Shown here: piece after piece, positions 47,890-57,244 of the stretch
How the letters are laid out: every line of letters begins with the position of its first letter
Position numbering within the stretch: the stretch's first letter is position 1
From: Polytrichum commune
Lineage: Eukaryota > Streptophyta > Polytrichopsida > Polytrichales > Polytrichaceae
Length of the DNA: 64,000 nucleotides
Assembly (NCBI GenBank): GCA_950295325.1
Contig: OX485804.1
Coordinates: forward strand, 13,268,001-13,332,000
Direction: 5' to 3'
Translations under genes and position numbers: made by a program
The notes under the pieces: generated by a model
Database searches by the model: none
Seen by the model: only the letters and a program-made list of their open reading frames with translations
What the model was told of the DNA's origin: nothing

Positions 47890-48675
47890 ATTCATGCTTT
47901 AAAGTAACACCTTCCCTTTGGTGACACCTATTTTAAATCCTTAAGTTGTCAACAAGTGAGTGCAATGGTGCCATCAAGTAAGTTAGTGTCAAAATCGATT
48001 GATTATATGCGGCATCAAGTATAAAATAGCACCACTTAATGTCCGGGAAGATTTTTGAGCATGATCAATTGAGATCCTAATATTTCCAAGTCCAACTAGC
48101 TACATGGTATGATATTTTGGGCTTTCTATATGAATTATAGGTATATTCTATAGATTCCTTTGAAAACATCAATAATTTTCATGAAGTCTTGAACCTCAAC
48201 TAATTATATCTTAATCTCAACCAATTCATTTGTAACTTGCAGTCGGTTCTCCCCATTCATTGGCACCACTTTGGCCGTTCACAACAGCAGTGTACAAAGG
48301 ATGCAAGGACGCTTTTGGAAGGGCACCAACTATGGCTAATTGGAAATCCATTTGTTCCACGAGACGGTGTAATTAGAAGTGCTCCACAAAAGGAGGACAA
48401 AACCTTCGTTTAAGAAATGACCCTCACTTAGCAATCCAACATCAATAGAACACACCCCCAACCCCGCTACGTTGAGAGTAAACAACTCATTCCTTAAGAC
48501 AACTTTGAAATTTTTTGCATGTTGCATATGAAAATTTCTAATTTTCAAAGAATTTCAAGACATCGGTATATTAGATTTGCTAACATAACACATGGAAACC
48601 TTGTCTCAAAAACGTTCCAAGCTACTTAATTAACCTCCCTTAAAACAAGCAAAACTCTCCTAAAGTGTCACTTGA
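47890..48675. mobile_element. Family H repeat, copy 2, carrying a hAT MITE
   Basis: Collinear with copy 1 (42585-43135) on both sides of the nested MITE at 48037-48262. After removing the MITE and one target copy the two align throughout, so this pair is a clean before/after record of the insertion. Confidence 0.75.
48037..48262 (-). mobile_element. hAT MITE, family K copy 4, nested, 8-bp TSD
   Basis: Flanked by GCACCACT at 48029-48036 and 48263-48270. Inverted relative to the copy at 33137: it begins TAATGTCCGGGAAGATTTT and ends CGGTTCTCCCCATTCATTG. The ACCGGTT motifs are partly mutated (AACCAATTCATTTG). The empty paralogous site at 42720-42727 confirms the boundaries. Confidence 0.9.
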
Positions 48676-48868
48676 AAGGCTCGATCGGTACCTTATGAGG
48701 CCGTGTCCCTCACGAAACTTTGTAGTATACGTCTCAAGTCTCCTTGCATGTATGAGGGGATCTTTTTGCACTGGGATGCACTGACAGGGAATGACTGGCA
48801 TTATGAGGCCAAAAGTGTGCATGTCTAATCTAGTGTATCCATACACACATACAACATATGATACGAAT

Positions 48869-49496
48869 CAGTGATGAGGGAGATTTTTGGGCATGCAGAT
48901 AGATAGAAACTCCAACCCCTTTCAAGCAAGGGGCCAGCGTGAATAAAGTGTCCGTTCGTAATGCCAATGACCCAATGCCCACTGTCCCAATGACAAGGGG
49001 ACATTGGGACAAATACTACTCTCCCCTTTCGAGGATGGACACTATAGTGCCACACTATACAAGTTCCTAGCTAGCCACTAGTGCCTTGAAGATACCGGAC
49101 ATGGTATCCCCCCAAAGGGCTTTGAGGTACCCATACAACAAGGTCCAAGGACCCCCCACCATAGTTGGGTGGACTAAGGTGGTGAGCACCACACCGGCAT
49201 GGGGAATAGAACCCACAACCTCCTCATTGGGGGCCATGAGCCCTAACCACCAAGCCAAGGCCCGTGGTGCCTTGGCTTGGGCATGCATATATAATCGGTC
49301 GAGATCCTAGTGTTTACAAGTCCAACCGGTTACATGGTGACATTCTTCGGTTTTCCTTTAGTAAATCAGGGTATATTCTTCTATAAATTCCTCGAAAATG
49401 ATCGGTAATTCTCCTGAAGTCTTTGAACTTCAACCGGTTATTTCTCAAACTCAACCGGTGTATCTGTAACCAACTGCCGGTTCTCCCTGATCATAG
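48869..49496 (-). mobile_element. hAT MITE, family K copy 5, interrupted by a SINE
   Basis: Left end CAGTGATGAGGGAGATTTTT, right end CCGGTTCTCCCTGATCATAG. 8-bp flanks are ATACGAAT (48861-48868) and ATATGAAT (49497-49504), one mismatch. Removing the SINE at 48898-49278 with one TSD copy leaves about 238 bp, the family length. Confidence 0.9.
48898..49278 (-). mobile_element. tRNA-derived SINE, 381 bp, with 9-bp TSD
   Basis: Flanked by GGGCATGCA at 48889-48897 and 49279-49287. Read on the minus strand, the head has an A box TTGGCTTGGTGGTTAGGGC, a B box GGTTCTATTCC about 35 bases later, then a long non-tRNA body and a simple TATCTATC tail. Internal pol III promoter, 3' simple tail and target duplication together define a SINE. 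The frames crossing it are not genes. Confidence 0.85.
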
Positions 49497-49499
49497 ATA

Positions 49500-49940
49500 T
49501 GAATACATAGCACGGTTGGAACTTGGAACTACCATTACTTTAGGCCCCGGTCTACTACACCACATGGGAATACAGTGTGTTGCGTTCTGCTCCTTGAGCA
49601 GGCAGGCAGGGAGAGAAAGCACCAGCTGCATGCTCGTTCCTTTGGTACTGGTGAAGCGGTCGAGTTTGAGAAACAAGACGTTGCACAAGGGCGATTTACA
49701 ACGTAACCGGTTGGCCGCTTTGTTTCGCCGAGGTGGCACTACACGATTGGCTCTGAGCACACAAGTTTGCAGACGATAACCTCGACATCCCAGCCGGTTA
49801 TGATCATCTAAATCGGTTATGATGACAGGTGACCCACTGTTTAGGTCACCTGCGCGGCTCAACAAAGCGGCCAACCGGTTACGTCCGGTAATCGTTTTAT
49901 TGGAACCGGTTATCGGTTCCAATAAAACGATTACCTAATA
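49500..49940. repeat. Nested foldbacks: 23-bp arms and a perfect 21-bp hairpin
   Basis: Arms 49702-49724 and 49861-49883 are exact reverse complements of 23 bases that include TAACCGGTTGGCCGC. Within them AGGTGACC...GGTCACCT (about 49827-49851) forms a smaller dyad. Next to them 49888-49908 and 49914-49934 are exact reverse complements of 21 bases around a GTTAT loop. The overlapping frames of 118 and 143 codons simply cross these palindromes and lack any known domain. Confidence 0.8.
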
Positions 49941-50400
49941 CATTCCCTCTTGGCACAATTCCCTCTTGTGTGTGGGAAAAACGTAAGAATTCCCTTGAAA
50001 AGGAGGGAATTATGTCAAAGTGGGAATGTTCATAGTGGGAAAACCATCCCTTTTCTCATGCGGGAATTTCCCAAATGCTCCTTGTGTTGGAGTTGAAGAG
50101 TTGAGGGAAATCGTCCGTCGTTTTATGGGAATCTCCAGAATATACCTCACCTTAATGAAACAGAAACCAGATGATCGCATGATGTATGTAAATTGGGTGG
50201 GTGGGTGGCCTTGGGAACCTGAGGATCTTAGACTCCTCCATGGACGCTTCACACACAAGGAGCATTCGGGGAATTCCCGCATGGGAAAAGGGATGGTTTT
50301 CCCACTATGAACATTCCCACTTTGACATAAATCCCTCCTTTTCAAGGAAATTCTTACATTTTTCCTACACACAAGAGGGAATTGTGCCAAGAGGGAATGT
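49940..50400. mobile_element. Foldback element with ~170-bp arms, 461 bp
   Basis: ACATTCCCTCTTGGCACAAT at the left is answered by ATTGTGCCAAGAGGGAATGT at the right. The match continues inward for about 150-170 bp through GGAGGGAATTATGTCAAAG, GGGAATGTTCATAGTGGG and the CTCCTTGTGT blocks. Only about 110 bp of loop is unique. No clear target duplication, so the superfamily is open. The four frames listed over it are mirror images of the arms. Confidence 0.85.
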
Positions 50401-50573
50401 TGTAAATCGCCTATGTGACAGTGAAAGATGTGGAAATACCTCAAGAGCAAGCTAAGCTTATCTACTCACTCTGGTACCCGTGTGTGTGTTTGTCAGGTGC
50501 ATATCGATCGGCCGGCCTTCCCACACTCTGATGCATCTGAAGATCGTAAGATGGCATTTTATATGTAGATATA

Positions 50574-51185
50574 GGGCCGTCCAAGTCGAGCGGCTATGGG
50601 ATTGAATGGCCAAACTTTGTTGAGAGTCCAAAGAAATGGGCTGAAATTACATAGCCACTCAAAGGTAGGAATTGGAGCATTCGGCTGGGTCTAGTGTGAA
50701 GCCTCCAAAGGCCAAGCCCAAAGTCCAAAGGAAGAAGGAGCATCTCATTTTATTTCCTACCCAAATTAACCCCATCCAATCTAATGGCCAAGATCTTGTT
50801 AGTTTTTGATTTTTTTGAATGGAAAAAAATCGATAGGCCAAGCCCGAAGTCCACATGATGAAGGAGCATCCTACTTTATTCCCTACCCAAATCAACCCCG
50901 TCCCATCTAACAACCAAGATCTTGTTAGTTTTTTATAAATTTTAATGGAAAAATCGACAACCTCTCAACCATAGTTTGGGTTTCTATTCTTGTCCGACCC
51001 AAACTTCCTTCAAGAATCCGTCGCCTTGGTCAAAAAGTGCTGCCATGCATGCATTTTGGAGAGTGATGGCCTTTGGACTTTGGCCTCTAGTGTGAAGGGT
51101 CAAGAGGTTGAGTTCTTGGTTTCTTGCCATTTGATTGGTGGAAATCGACGGCCTTCTGACCTTCGGCCATAGTGTGAAGCGGCCC
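50574..51185. mobile_element. Family B PIF/Harbinger-like element, copy 3
   Basis: Right end (inverted) GGCCATAGTGTGAAGCGGCCC, followed by TTA at 51186-51188. The left end starts GGGCCGTCCAAGTCGAG after ATA, having lost about 16 bases of the terminal repeat (CTTCACACTATGGC). It contains an internal duplication (GGCCAAGCCCAAAGTCC and GGCCAAGCCCGAAGTCC), making it longer than its relatives. It is inverted relative to 46376. Confidence 0.8.
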
Positions 51186-51189
51186 TTAA

Positions 51190-52283
51190 TGAGTTAGAGC
51201 TAAGTTGGTATGACTAGTGTGTATTTTCGACAAAGTTTTTGCAAGCTTTTGACATTTGACACACAAACCCCCCCCCCCCAAAAAAAAAAAGAAAGAAAAA
51301 ATCCACACACACACCATGTCGAGTGACATGTTAGAAATTGAAATGTCACGTACTACTAGGCATGTGACATTGAGGTGACATTTTAGTAAAAAATGTAGAT
51401 GTCAATCAAGTTTCATTATTTATTTTTTAAAACATCACGTGACACTTTGGATTTGAAGTTGAAAATCAAATGGATTTTGTCAAACATACACACTGGTTAT
51501 GAAAAATATGTAATATTGTTTAAAAGGCTTGTAAGTTACCTACCTATTATAAGTAGGTAGTGGAGTCCTTGATTGTCTTCATAACATTACTAATTTTACT
51601 TCATTTGCACCTTTCCCAAAGGGGAAGGGATAGACATTAGGTTTAGTAAGTTGGCATTAACTCCGGCAAAATTTACTTGGTTAATTGTGAATATAGTCGG
51701 CGATGACATGCCCATGCAATTTACAAACCCGTATGGGGTTCTAGCTAGTAGCAACACGTTGTGTCATGCTATTTAAATTTATTGAGAACGTATTAAAATG
51801 GTCAACCAAGTTCGTGTGCTACCCCTTTTGTGGAAGAAAGGAATCAAAAGGTGAGTAGTGGTAAGATTGCATGATCCTTGTAGTGGATGGTTTGAGAAAT
51901 AAAGTCATTACAATGATTATCTCAGTTAGTGCACGTGATACTCATTCCAAAAATACGCACTATCTTACCAAGTTTCAAAATTATTGAGGGCTATTTTTTT
52001 TGCTAAACGATACTAAATACATGTATACATGTTCATTTATCACATATTTCAAGAAAATCATTGCGTGCTCTAAGGTGCTTGTAGAGCGATACAAAAAAAT
52101 AAAAAAATAAAAACAAAACAAAACACGTTATAGTACATAAGGAACCTCTACCAAGATAGAAACTTAACTTCTTCACAACTAAAGAAAATCACAATCAATC
52201 AATCTATCATTGCTTGGATCACAGGTCGTCACGACTAGATCTTTTCCATTACGAGATATTTTTAAGGCATCCAAAATTTTGTA
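51190..52283. other. No gene seen
   Basis: Homopolymer C then A runs at 51267-51300; otherwise AT-rich without recognised elements. Confidence 0.5.
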
Positions 52284-52490
52284 CAATCTACCCTCTATAA
52301 ATGCTAACCCTCAGGAGTGGATCAAAGTTAACATTTATAAAGGTGTTAACAATTAACAATTAACAATTTACTTTTTTGAGCAATATACAAATCTTAACAT
52401 TTATAAATATAAGCAATTGTGAAGAGTCCTTGTGAGAGAATACCATTCATAAAATTGCAAACCCAATCAAAACTTTATTCAATATCAAGT

Positions 52491-52814
52491 TTACAAATCA
52501 TGGGTGAAGTATGAATCAATGGTTCTTTGGTGAGATTCATTTGCATGCACGACTTGCAAATATTTCTCAATCTGCACCAACAAACCCACATACTTGGACA
52601 CATCACATGAACGTGATTCCATGTACCTTCTAATGGTACCAAAACTAGATTGCAAGTCACTGTAAGATGGAATGGGTTCCACCTCACACTCCTCTCCCTC
52701 ATAATCATCATTTGAGACATTAGAAGTCCCACCAATAGAGCCTAAAACATCCCATACATCCTCTTCGGTGACCTCATATGGATTGTTCAAATCAAAGTCT
52801 AATTCGTATTGCAC
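52491..52814 (-). pseudogene. pogo/Tigger transposase C-terminal remnant
   Basis: A 107-codon open frame (start may be non-ATG or a truncated exon). An acidic N half is followed by a segment with regularly spaced hydrophobics (DLQSSFGTIRRYMES, VGLLVQIEKYLQ) and a final RTIDSYF. That ending, a helix-rich tail closed by a (T/I)-D-(S/F)-F/Y-F motif, is typical of Tigger/pogo transposases. The DDE core is missing. The position in an element with TA duplications supports it. Confidence 0.6.
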
Positions 52815-53072
52815 ATACTCTTGTGCCTCGCCCTAACGCATGGTGAGAGAGAGAGGAATATAACTGGATGTGTAGTTTTTATCATCCATATTATGGTTGT
52901 ATTTCATTCGTTAACATTTATAGAGTCAAATTTACAAAGAAGGGAGTACCATTTTGTTAACAGTTAACACGTTTAACATTTATAGTGTGCAATATGTGGG
53001 GAGTACAGTAACCTCCCGCTTAAGTACGCAACTTGAACATGCGCAGTTTGTGCGTACTTAGCTGGTAGGTGC

Positions 53073-53230
53073 GTACTTTAGGGTTTCCTAAATTGCTTGT
53101 GTTTCGCTATAGTTGGTAGGTGCGTACTTTAGGATTTAGGGTTTCCCAAATCGCTATCGCTTGTGTTTCGCTATAGCCGGTAGGTGTGTACTTTAGGGTT
53201 TACAGTTTCCCAAATCGCTTGTGTTTCGCT
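53073..53230 (+). repeat. Three tandem ~50-60-bp units at the 5' end of the inner pogo-like element
   Basis: Each unit has GGTAGGTGCGTACTTTAGG, a GTTTCCCAAATCGC-like block and TTGTGTTTCGCT. They lie between the left terminal repeat and the ATG at 53234, so they may be promoter or transposase-binding repeats. The function is inferred. Confidence 0.75.
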
Positions 53231-53233
53231 GCA

Positions 53234-53635
53234 ATGTCGAAGAAACCAAACGGAAAGCGTCTCAATGAGCATCAACGTTGCGAAATCATCTTGAAGCTTA
53301 GCAGAACGAATATTCCGAGTAAAAGGGCTCTAGCCCGAGAGTACATCGTTAGTGAAGGTGATGTTAACACTCAAGAACTGAATGTTGGTTTAGAAAACAG
53401 AGTTATATTCTAGGGGTTTTGACTCTCTTTATAAGCAGGTTCTTGACATCGAGGATTAGTTGCTCTGCCTTGAAGTTCAAGCAGAAGCAGAGGAAAATTT
53501 TGATGGCCTTAAGAAATCATTTGAATCATTTTAGAGCAAGATCCGAGCGGTCGACCTCAAAGCCAAACGCAAAAAACTTCAAAACTTACGCCAAATGATG
53601 ATTCACGACATGTTCAACTAATAAATCTTGAACCC
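53234..53635 (+). pseudogene. Internally deleted pogo-like transposase
   Basis: From ATG 53234 a frame starts MSKKPNGKRLNEHQRCEIILKL and continues SKRALAREYIVSEGDV. This is a helix-turn-helix (psq/CENP-B N-terminal type) segment that binds terminal repeats in pogo/Tigger transposases. It stops at 53411-53413. Further on, fragments such as LCLEVQAEAEENFDGL and KLQNLRQMMIHDMFN, separated by stops, look like a pogo C-terminal tail. The middle (DDE catalytic) part is absent, so it is not active. Confidence 0.65.
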
Positions 53636-53784
53636 TAAATTTTTTGCCAAAAAATGCGTACTTAACTGGGATGCGTACTTAAACGGGTGCGTACTTAAGC
53701 GGGAGGTTACTGTAGAAGAAAGTTAACATTTAGAGAGGGTTAACACTTATAGGTGTAACATTTATAGAGGGTGGACTGTACATG

Positions 53785-55830
53785 GACTACTCCGCTACTT
53801 AATTAGTGTTGTTGGTCCATTGTTTGTTGCCGTTGATGATGTTCATTTTTCATTCATGTCATATTAGTGTTGGTGTACAAGAAGATGACGTGATAATGTT
53901 TCGTGGATCCTATTGAGTCTATATATTGTAGCAACTTGATCATGATGGAAGTAGCAAACCTAAGATGAAAGACGCAACGTGGTAGATTGAATAGTGATTC
54001 TTGGATAAGTGACTCACATTTCAATGACTTCTAGTTAACTTTGGAATGATAGTTTGTACTTGCATAGTAGCCAAAGCGTGACAAGTGTCAATACGGTGAC
54101 ACTAATTGTTATTGCCTTTGAATCGAAAACGGGTATCATACATTCTTTGTCTACGACACTATGATAAATAACCAATCGAGTGAGAACGAGTTGTGCGGAC
54201 AATGAATCATTCACCCCCTTGACTTAGTCATCACATTTACGGATGATGGCATGAATAAAACATATGAACACTTCATAGAATTCTACGTTGATGGATAAAT
54301 GAGCTAGTTAAGTGATCAACACAAAACCAAGAAGAAAGAATCCATGGCACACAAGTCCCAATGTGAGTTGTTGCACTAGGATACACATATCCATTGCCTC
54401 TAACCACCATCTCATTAATTACATTGCTCATTAGATTTACATGCATTAAATTGATATTAAAGTAAAGTTGGACTAAGTTCAAGTCCAAAATTTTAACATG
54501 TTGATATTCTATGACAGGTGCCTCCGATAGAACATGCATAGTTGATTGTAATAATATTGGGGCAACATTTTGATCGTACTTTCATTCTCAACATTTAATT
54601 ATGTATATTAAAATTCCAATAAATACATATTTTATTTCTCCGTCGCATTTCAATAGCATAACATCCAAGTAATCAACTGCGGAAATTTCACACATCTCCC
54701 TTGAATTTTCTGTATATTAGAATCATATCAACAGATATGTCCGTACAAATGAAGCAAAAAATCAAAAAATTGGGAATATGTCTTGACTTGCTCGATTACA
54801 AGTTACCACAAGCATAGGAGTCTTAGGCAACTCATCTTGCGTTGGTGAAATCGCCTTGCATCATGGAGAATTCTAAGCCATTGTTGTAGATTTGCAAAAA
54901 CATTATATATTGACACAAAATGAGTTGCCCGTGTCTCATATGTTTCAAATGGGTATTTGATTTGCAATTAGGTATTATGCACTACATGTACAATTAGGTC
55001 GAGAGTAATTATTTGGATTGGAGGATTATACACTAGGGCCCAAGTCCAAAATATGGGTGAAGTGGTGTTAATGTGGCACCACCTTCCCACCAAATCTTAA
55101 TAATCGTTAACACGCGTTGACTAAAGACCAAGGCTAGACACTCACCTCTTTAAGTTGGACCCCCACTATCATCACCCAAAGTGGAAAATACAATCAATCA
55201 TAGTATAACACGTGTTTTCTTTAAAAAAGAAAAGTTAACCCCGTAACTGCCACTACAAATCCCAAACTCGGAATTTGGGTTTAACCTAAGGGCTTGTGAT
55301 CATCGAAAGCTTTGGGCCATAGAGTCCATAGACTTCTCTATGCTCTCGTCCACAAAGCATGATACCGTGGTCATTTAAGAGCCATCGCCTAATGCCGTTA
55401 GTGTAATCATGCTCTAAGTAATCTTATGTACAAAATAAAGTTTATTCATAAACTAGAGCAAATGAAATCATGGGTTCAATTCCAAACCACGAGTGTATGA
55501 GAATTAACACAAAGTCACCCAAGTTTTCTTGATGCTTAAATTACCATGTACAAAGAGCAGTGCAAGCTATTAAAAACCGACATTCATGTCGTCCTATTGG
55601 GATGGGTGAGTCAAGCTAGCCTTGCATAAGCCAATTTGGGATAGGGGGTCCCATGCGCATACCCTCCCTATGTTATTAGATCCTAAAATCCTATCAAAGT
55701 TTAAGAGATGGGAAAGAGGAAGTCTCAAAAGTTTCACCCAACTGTCAAAAATAAACTTCAAAACAAGACGAGTTGACAAGCACTTAAATAGGAAGGCTTT
55801 TCTCAAAGAAGGATCCAAATCACGGTTTCA
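53785..55830. other. No gene seen
   Basis: AT-rich. TACACTAGGGCCCAAGTCCAA at about 55030 resembles TTACACTAGGGTCCATGTCCAA at 8058, a shared repeat fragment. The frames at 54273-54539 and 55594-55870 show no domains. Confidence 0.4.
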
Positions 55831-55833
55831 TCC

Positions 55834-56183
55834 CAACGAACGGGAAGAGTTGTCCCCTAGTTACAAATGAACCAGTTGAGAATGAGAAATAACATATGAG
55901 ATGACCCCAAACTACCGGATGACAGTGGAGAGGTACCCAAACTGAATGGAGTGGTTGGCGGTTCGATTCCCGGCTGCAAAACCATCTCTCTACTTGACAG
56001 GAAACTAGCCAGGTGGTCAAACGCCTCTTGTGTTCCCAGAATAAAGAAAAAGAAAGAAAGAGAAATAACCAGTTAAAATTGAAACCTCCAACAACAAATG
56101 TGAACATGTAAGCGACCGGTTGGATTTGGAAACACTAGGATCTCGACCGAGTGTGGCCTAAGTTAAACGTTCCCGGGACAATG
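55834..56183 (+). mobile_element. hAT MITE, family K copy 6, interrupted by a SINE
   Basis: Begins CAACGAACGGGAAGAG, then AAATGAACCAGTTGAGAATG. After the SINE it continues CAGTTAAAATTGAA, AAGCGACCGGTTGGATTTGG, CTAGGATCTCGACCG and ends GTTCCCGGGACAATG. Order and spacing match copies at 33137 and 47656. Terminal repeats and flanks are eroded. Confidence 0.8.
55894..56059 (+). mobile_element. Short SINE, ~166 bp, perfect 10-bp TSD
   Basis: Flanked by GAGAAATAAC at 55884-55893 and 56060-56069. The head contains a perfect B box GGTTCGATTCC (about 55961-55971) and an upstream GACAGTGGAGAGG in the place of the A box. The 3' end is an A-rich tail (AATAAAGAAAAAGAAAGAAA). The host MITE reads straight through when it is removed. 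Confidence 0.85.
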
Positions 56184-56189
56184 GTCCCA

Positions 56190-56715
56190 AGTTTATCATG
56201 GATAACTCGAATATGCTCCATTAATCAATTGATTAAACAAGAAGGAGGTGTTGAAAATTGGGGTGGCAGTCAGTGACGGAAATAGGGGAATATGAATTGC
56301 TGCACAAGCTTACGCAGGCCCAAAATTGGGGGGCCATGCAGTAGTAAATCCAGGCCTCCCCCTTCAATCCCATCCAGATGCGCTATATTTTGCGCCCGCC
56401 CCGCTGGCTGCCACGTCACCTCACCAGACCCCTCTGGCGGTACCGCCCCAGCCCCTTCGCTCGTCAGCCCAGGAATTAATAAAGAATCCCCCACACGACC
56501 GGCAACCCGGGTTACCGGTACCCTCCCCCTTCTCCCGCACCATACCCTGTCGGGAACTGTACTAATAACCCCCTGCCTTCGCAACCAAGTCCTCACTAAG
56601 GTACGTGGTTGTTATTCCGTTTGTTTTTTTTTAATTTATCTATTTATTTTAAAAAAAAGTCTTGGCCGACTTCTACGGAATCTTCACACAAGGGAACTTG
56701 TGTTTGCATTACTTA
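56190..56715. other. GC-rich island of unknown origin
   Basis: 56280-56610 is clearly more GC-rich than its surroundings. It is rich in CCC/GGG and holds open frames on both strands (156 codons from 56292, 79 from 56326, 108 minus from 56596). The longest plus frame is Pro/Ser/Arg-rich with no domain that I recognise. It runs directly into T-rich sequence at 56625. It could be a gene fragment captured by a transposon or a piece of a retroelement LTR. Confidence 0.4.
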
Positions 56716-57241
56716 TGCCCCCTCCCCACCCGACTTTACCAAATAACCAAAGTCTTTCCTAAAAACTGGGTAAAGCTCCCTCGGTTATAGGGGAGGCATT
56801 CAGCTGTCCCAATGCACCTACAAGAACTAGCTTTGGAGAATTTTGAGTAGGTTTTAGTTTAGTCGCTTTCACACATGTTCATGGCTTTATCTGCCAAGCA
56901 ATGAATGTTGGATAGTTTTTGTGCCATCCCCAAATCCCTTACTACTCATCTATCTTATCATCGGTTTTTGGTAATGAAGCTCCTCGTGCCCTCATAGCTA
57001 CAGTAAGAGTAAAAAGCAACCAATCACAAAGGCGGGAGGTGACACTTTTAAAGGTCCTATATTCTTGCCTCATGTCTAGGTACTGATGGAAGGGTCGGTA
57101 ATTAAGGCTCGAAACCTCCACTTTTAAACCATGACACATCATTTGCCAATTGGGCTCAACACCAAACAATGTCGATGTTGTGAAGGCTGTGTTTTTAGAA
57201 CCAACTCTTAGGCTTAGCTACAATCATGTGCGGAGGGAGCA
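56716..57241. mobile_element. PIF/Harbinger-like MITE, family E copy 2, 526 bp
   Basis: Left end TGCCCCCTCCCCACCCGACT; right end eroded (CGGAGGGAGCA). TTA flanks both sides (56713-56715 and 57242-57244). Collinear with 19858-20398 throughout, in the same orientation. Confidence 0.85.
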
Positions 57242-57244
57242 TTA

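Larger units (their letters stand above)
53006..53712 (+). mobile_element. pogo-like element (inner), 707 bp, perfect 25-bp TIRs
   Basis: The first 25 bases (53006-53030, starting CAGTAACCTCCCGCTTAAGT) are the exact reverse complement of the last 25 (53688-53712). TA flanks it at 53004-53005 and 53713-53714. It carries an N-terminal DNA-binding-domain fragment and a C-terminal coiled fragment of a transposase on the plus strand, with the catalytic centre deleted. Perfect terminal repeats suggest a fairly recent insertion. A relative's end lies at 33092. Confidence 0.95.
52286..53778 (-). mobile_element. pogo/Tigger-like element (outer), internally deleted
   Basis: Terminal repeats CAATCTACCCTCTATAAATG and (reverse complement of the right end) CAGTCCACCCTCTATAAATG, with TA on both sides (52284-52285, 53779-53780). 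Subterminal TTAACATTTATA motifs recur many times. It encodes a transposase C-terminal fragment on the minus strand (52491-52814) and has been hit by a second pogo-like element at 53006-53712. TA target sites and CAGT-type tips fit the Tc1/mariner-pogo group. Confidence 0.85.

Noticed and set aside
50010-50310. Possible paired CRISPR-like or regulatory repeat because of regularly spaced GGGAAT motifs
   Set aside because: The spacing comes from the arms of one foldback element; there are no uniform repeats with unique spacers, and the DNA is from a plant nucleus.
49423-50455. Frames of 96-146 codons on both strands
   Set aside because: They cross palindromic arms, so each frame has a mirror image on the other strand. 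No domain or codon bias.
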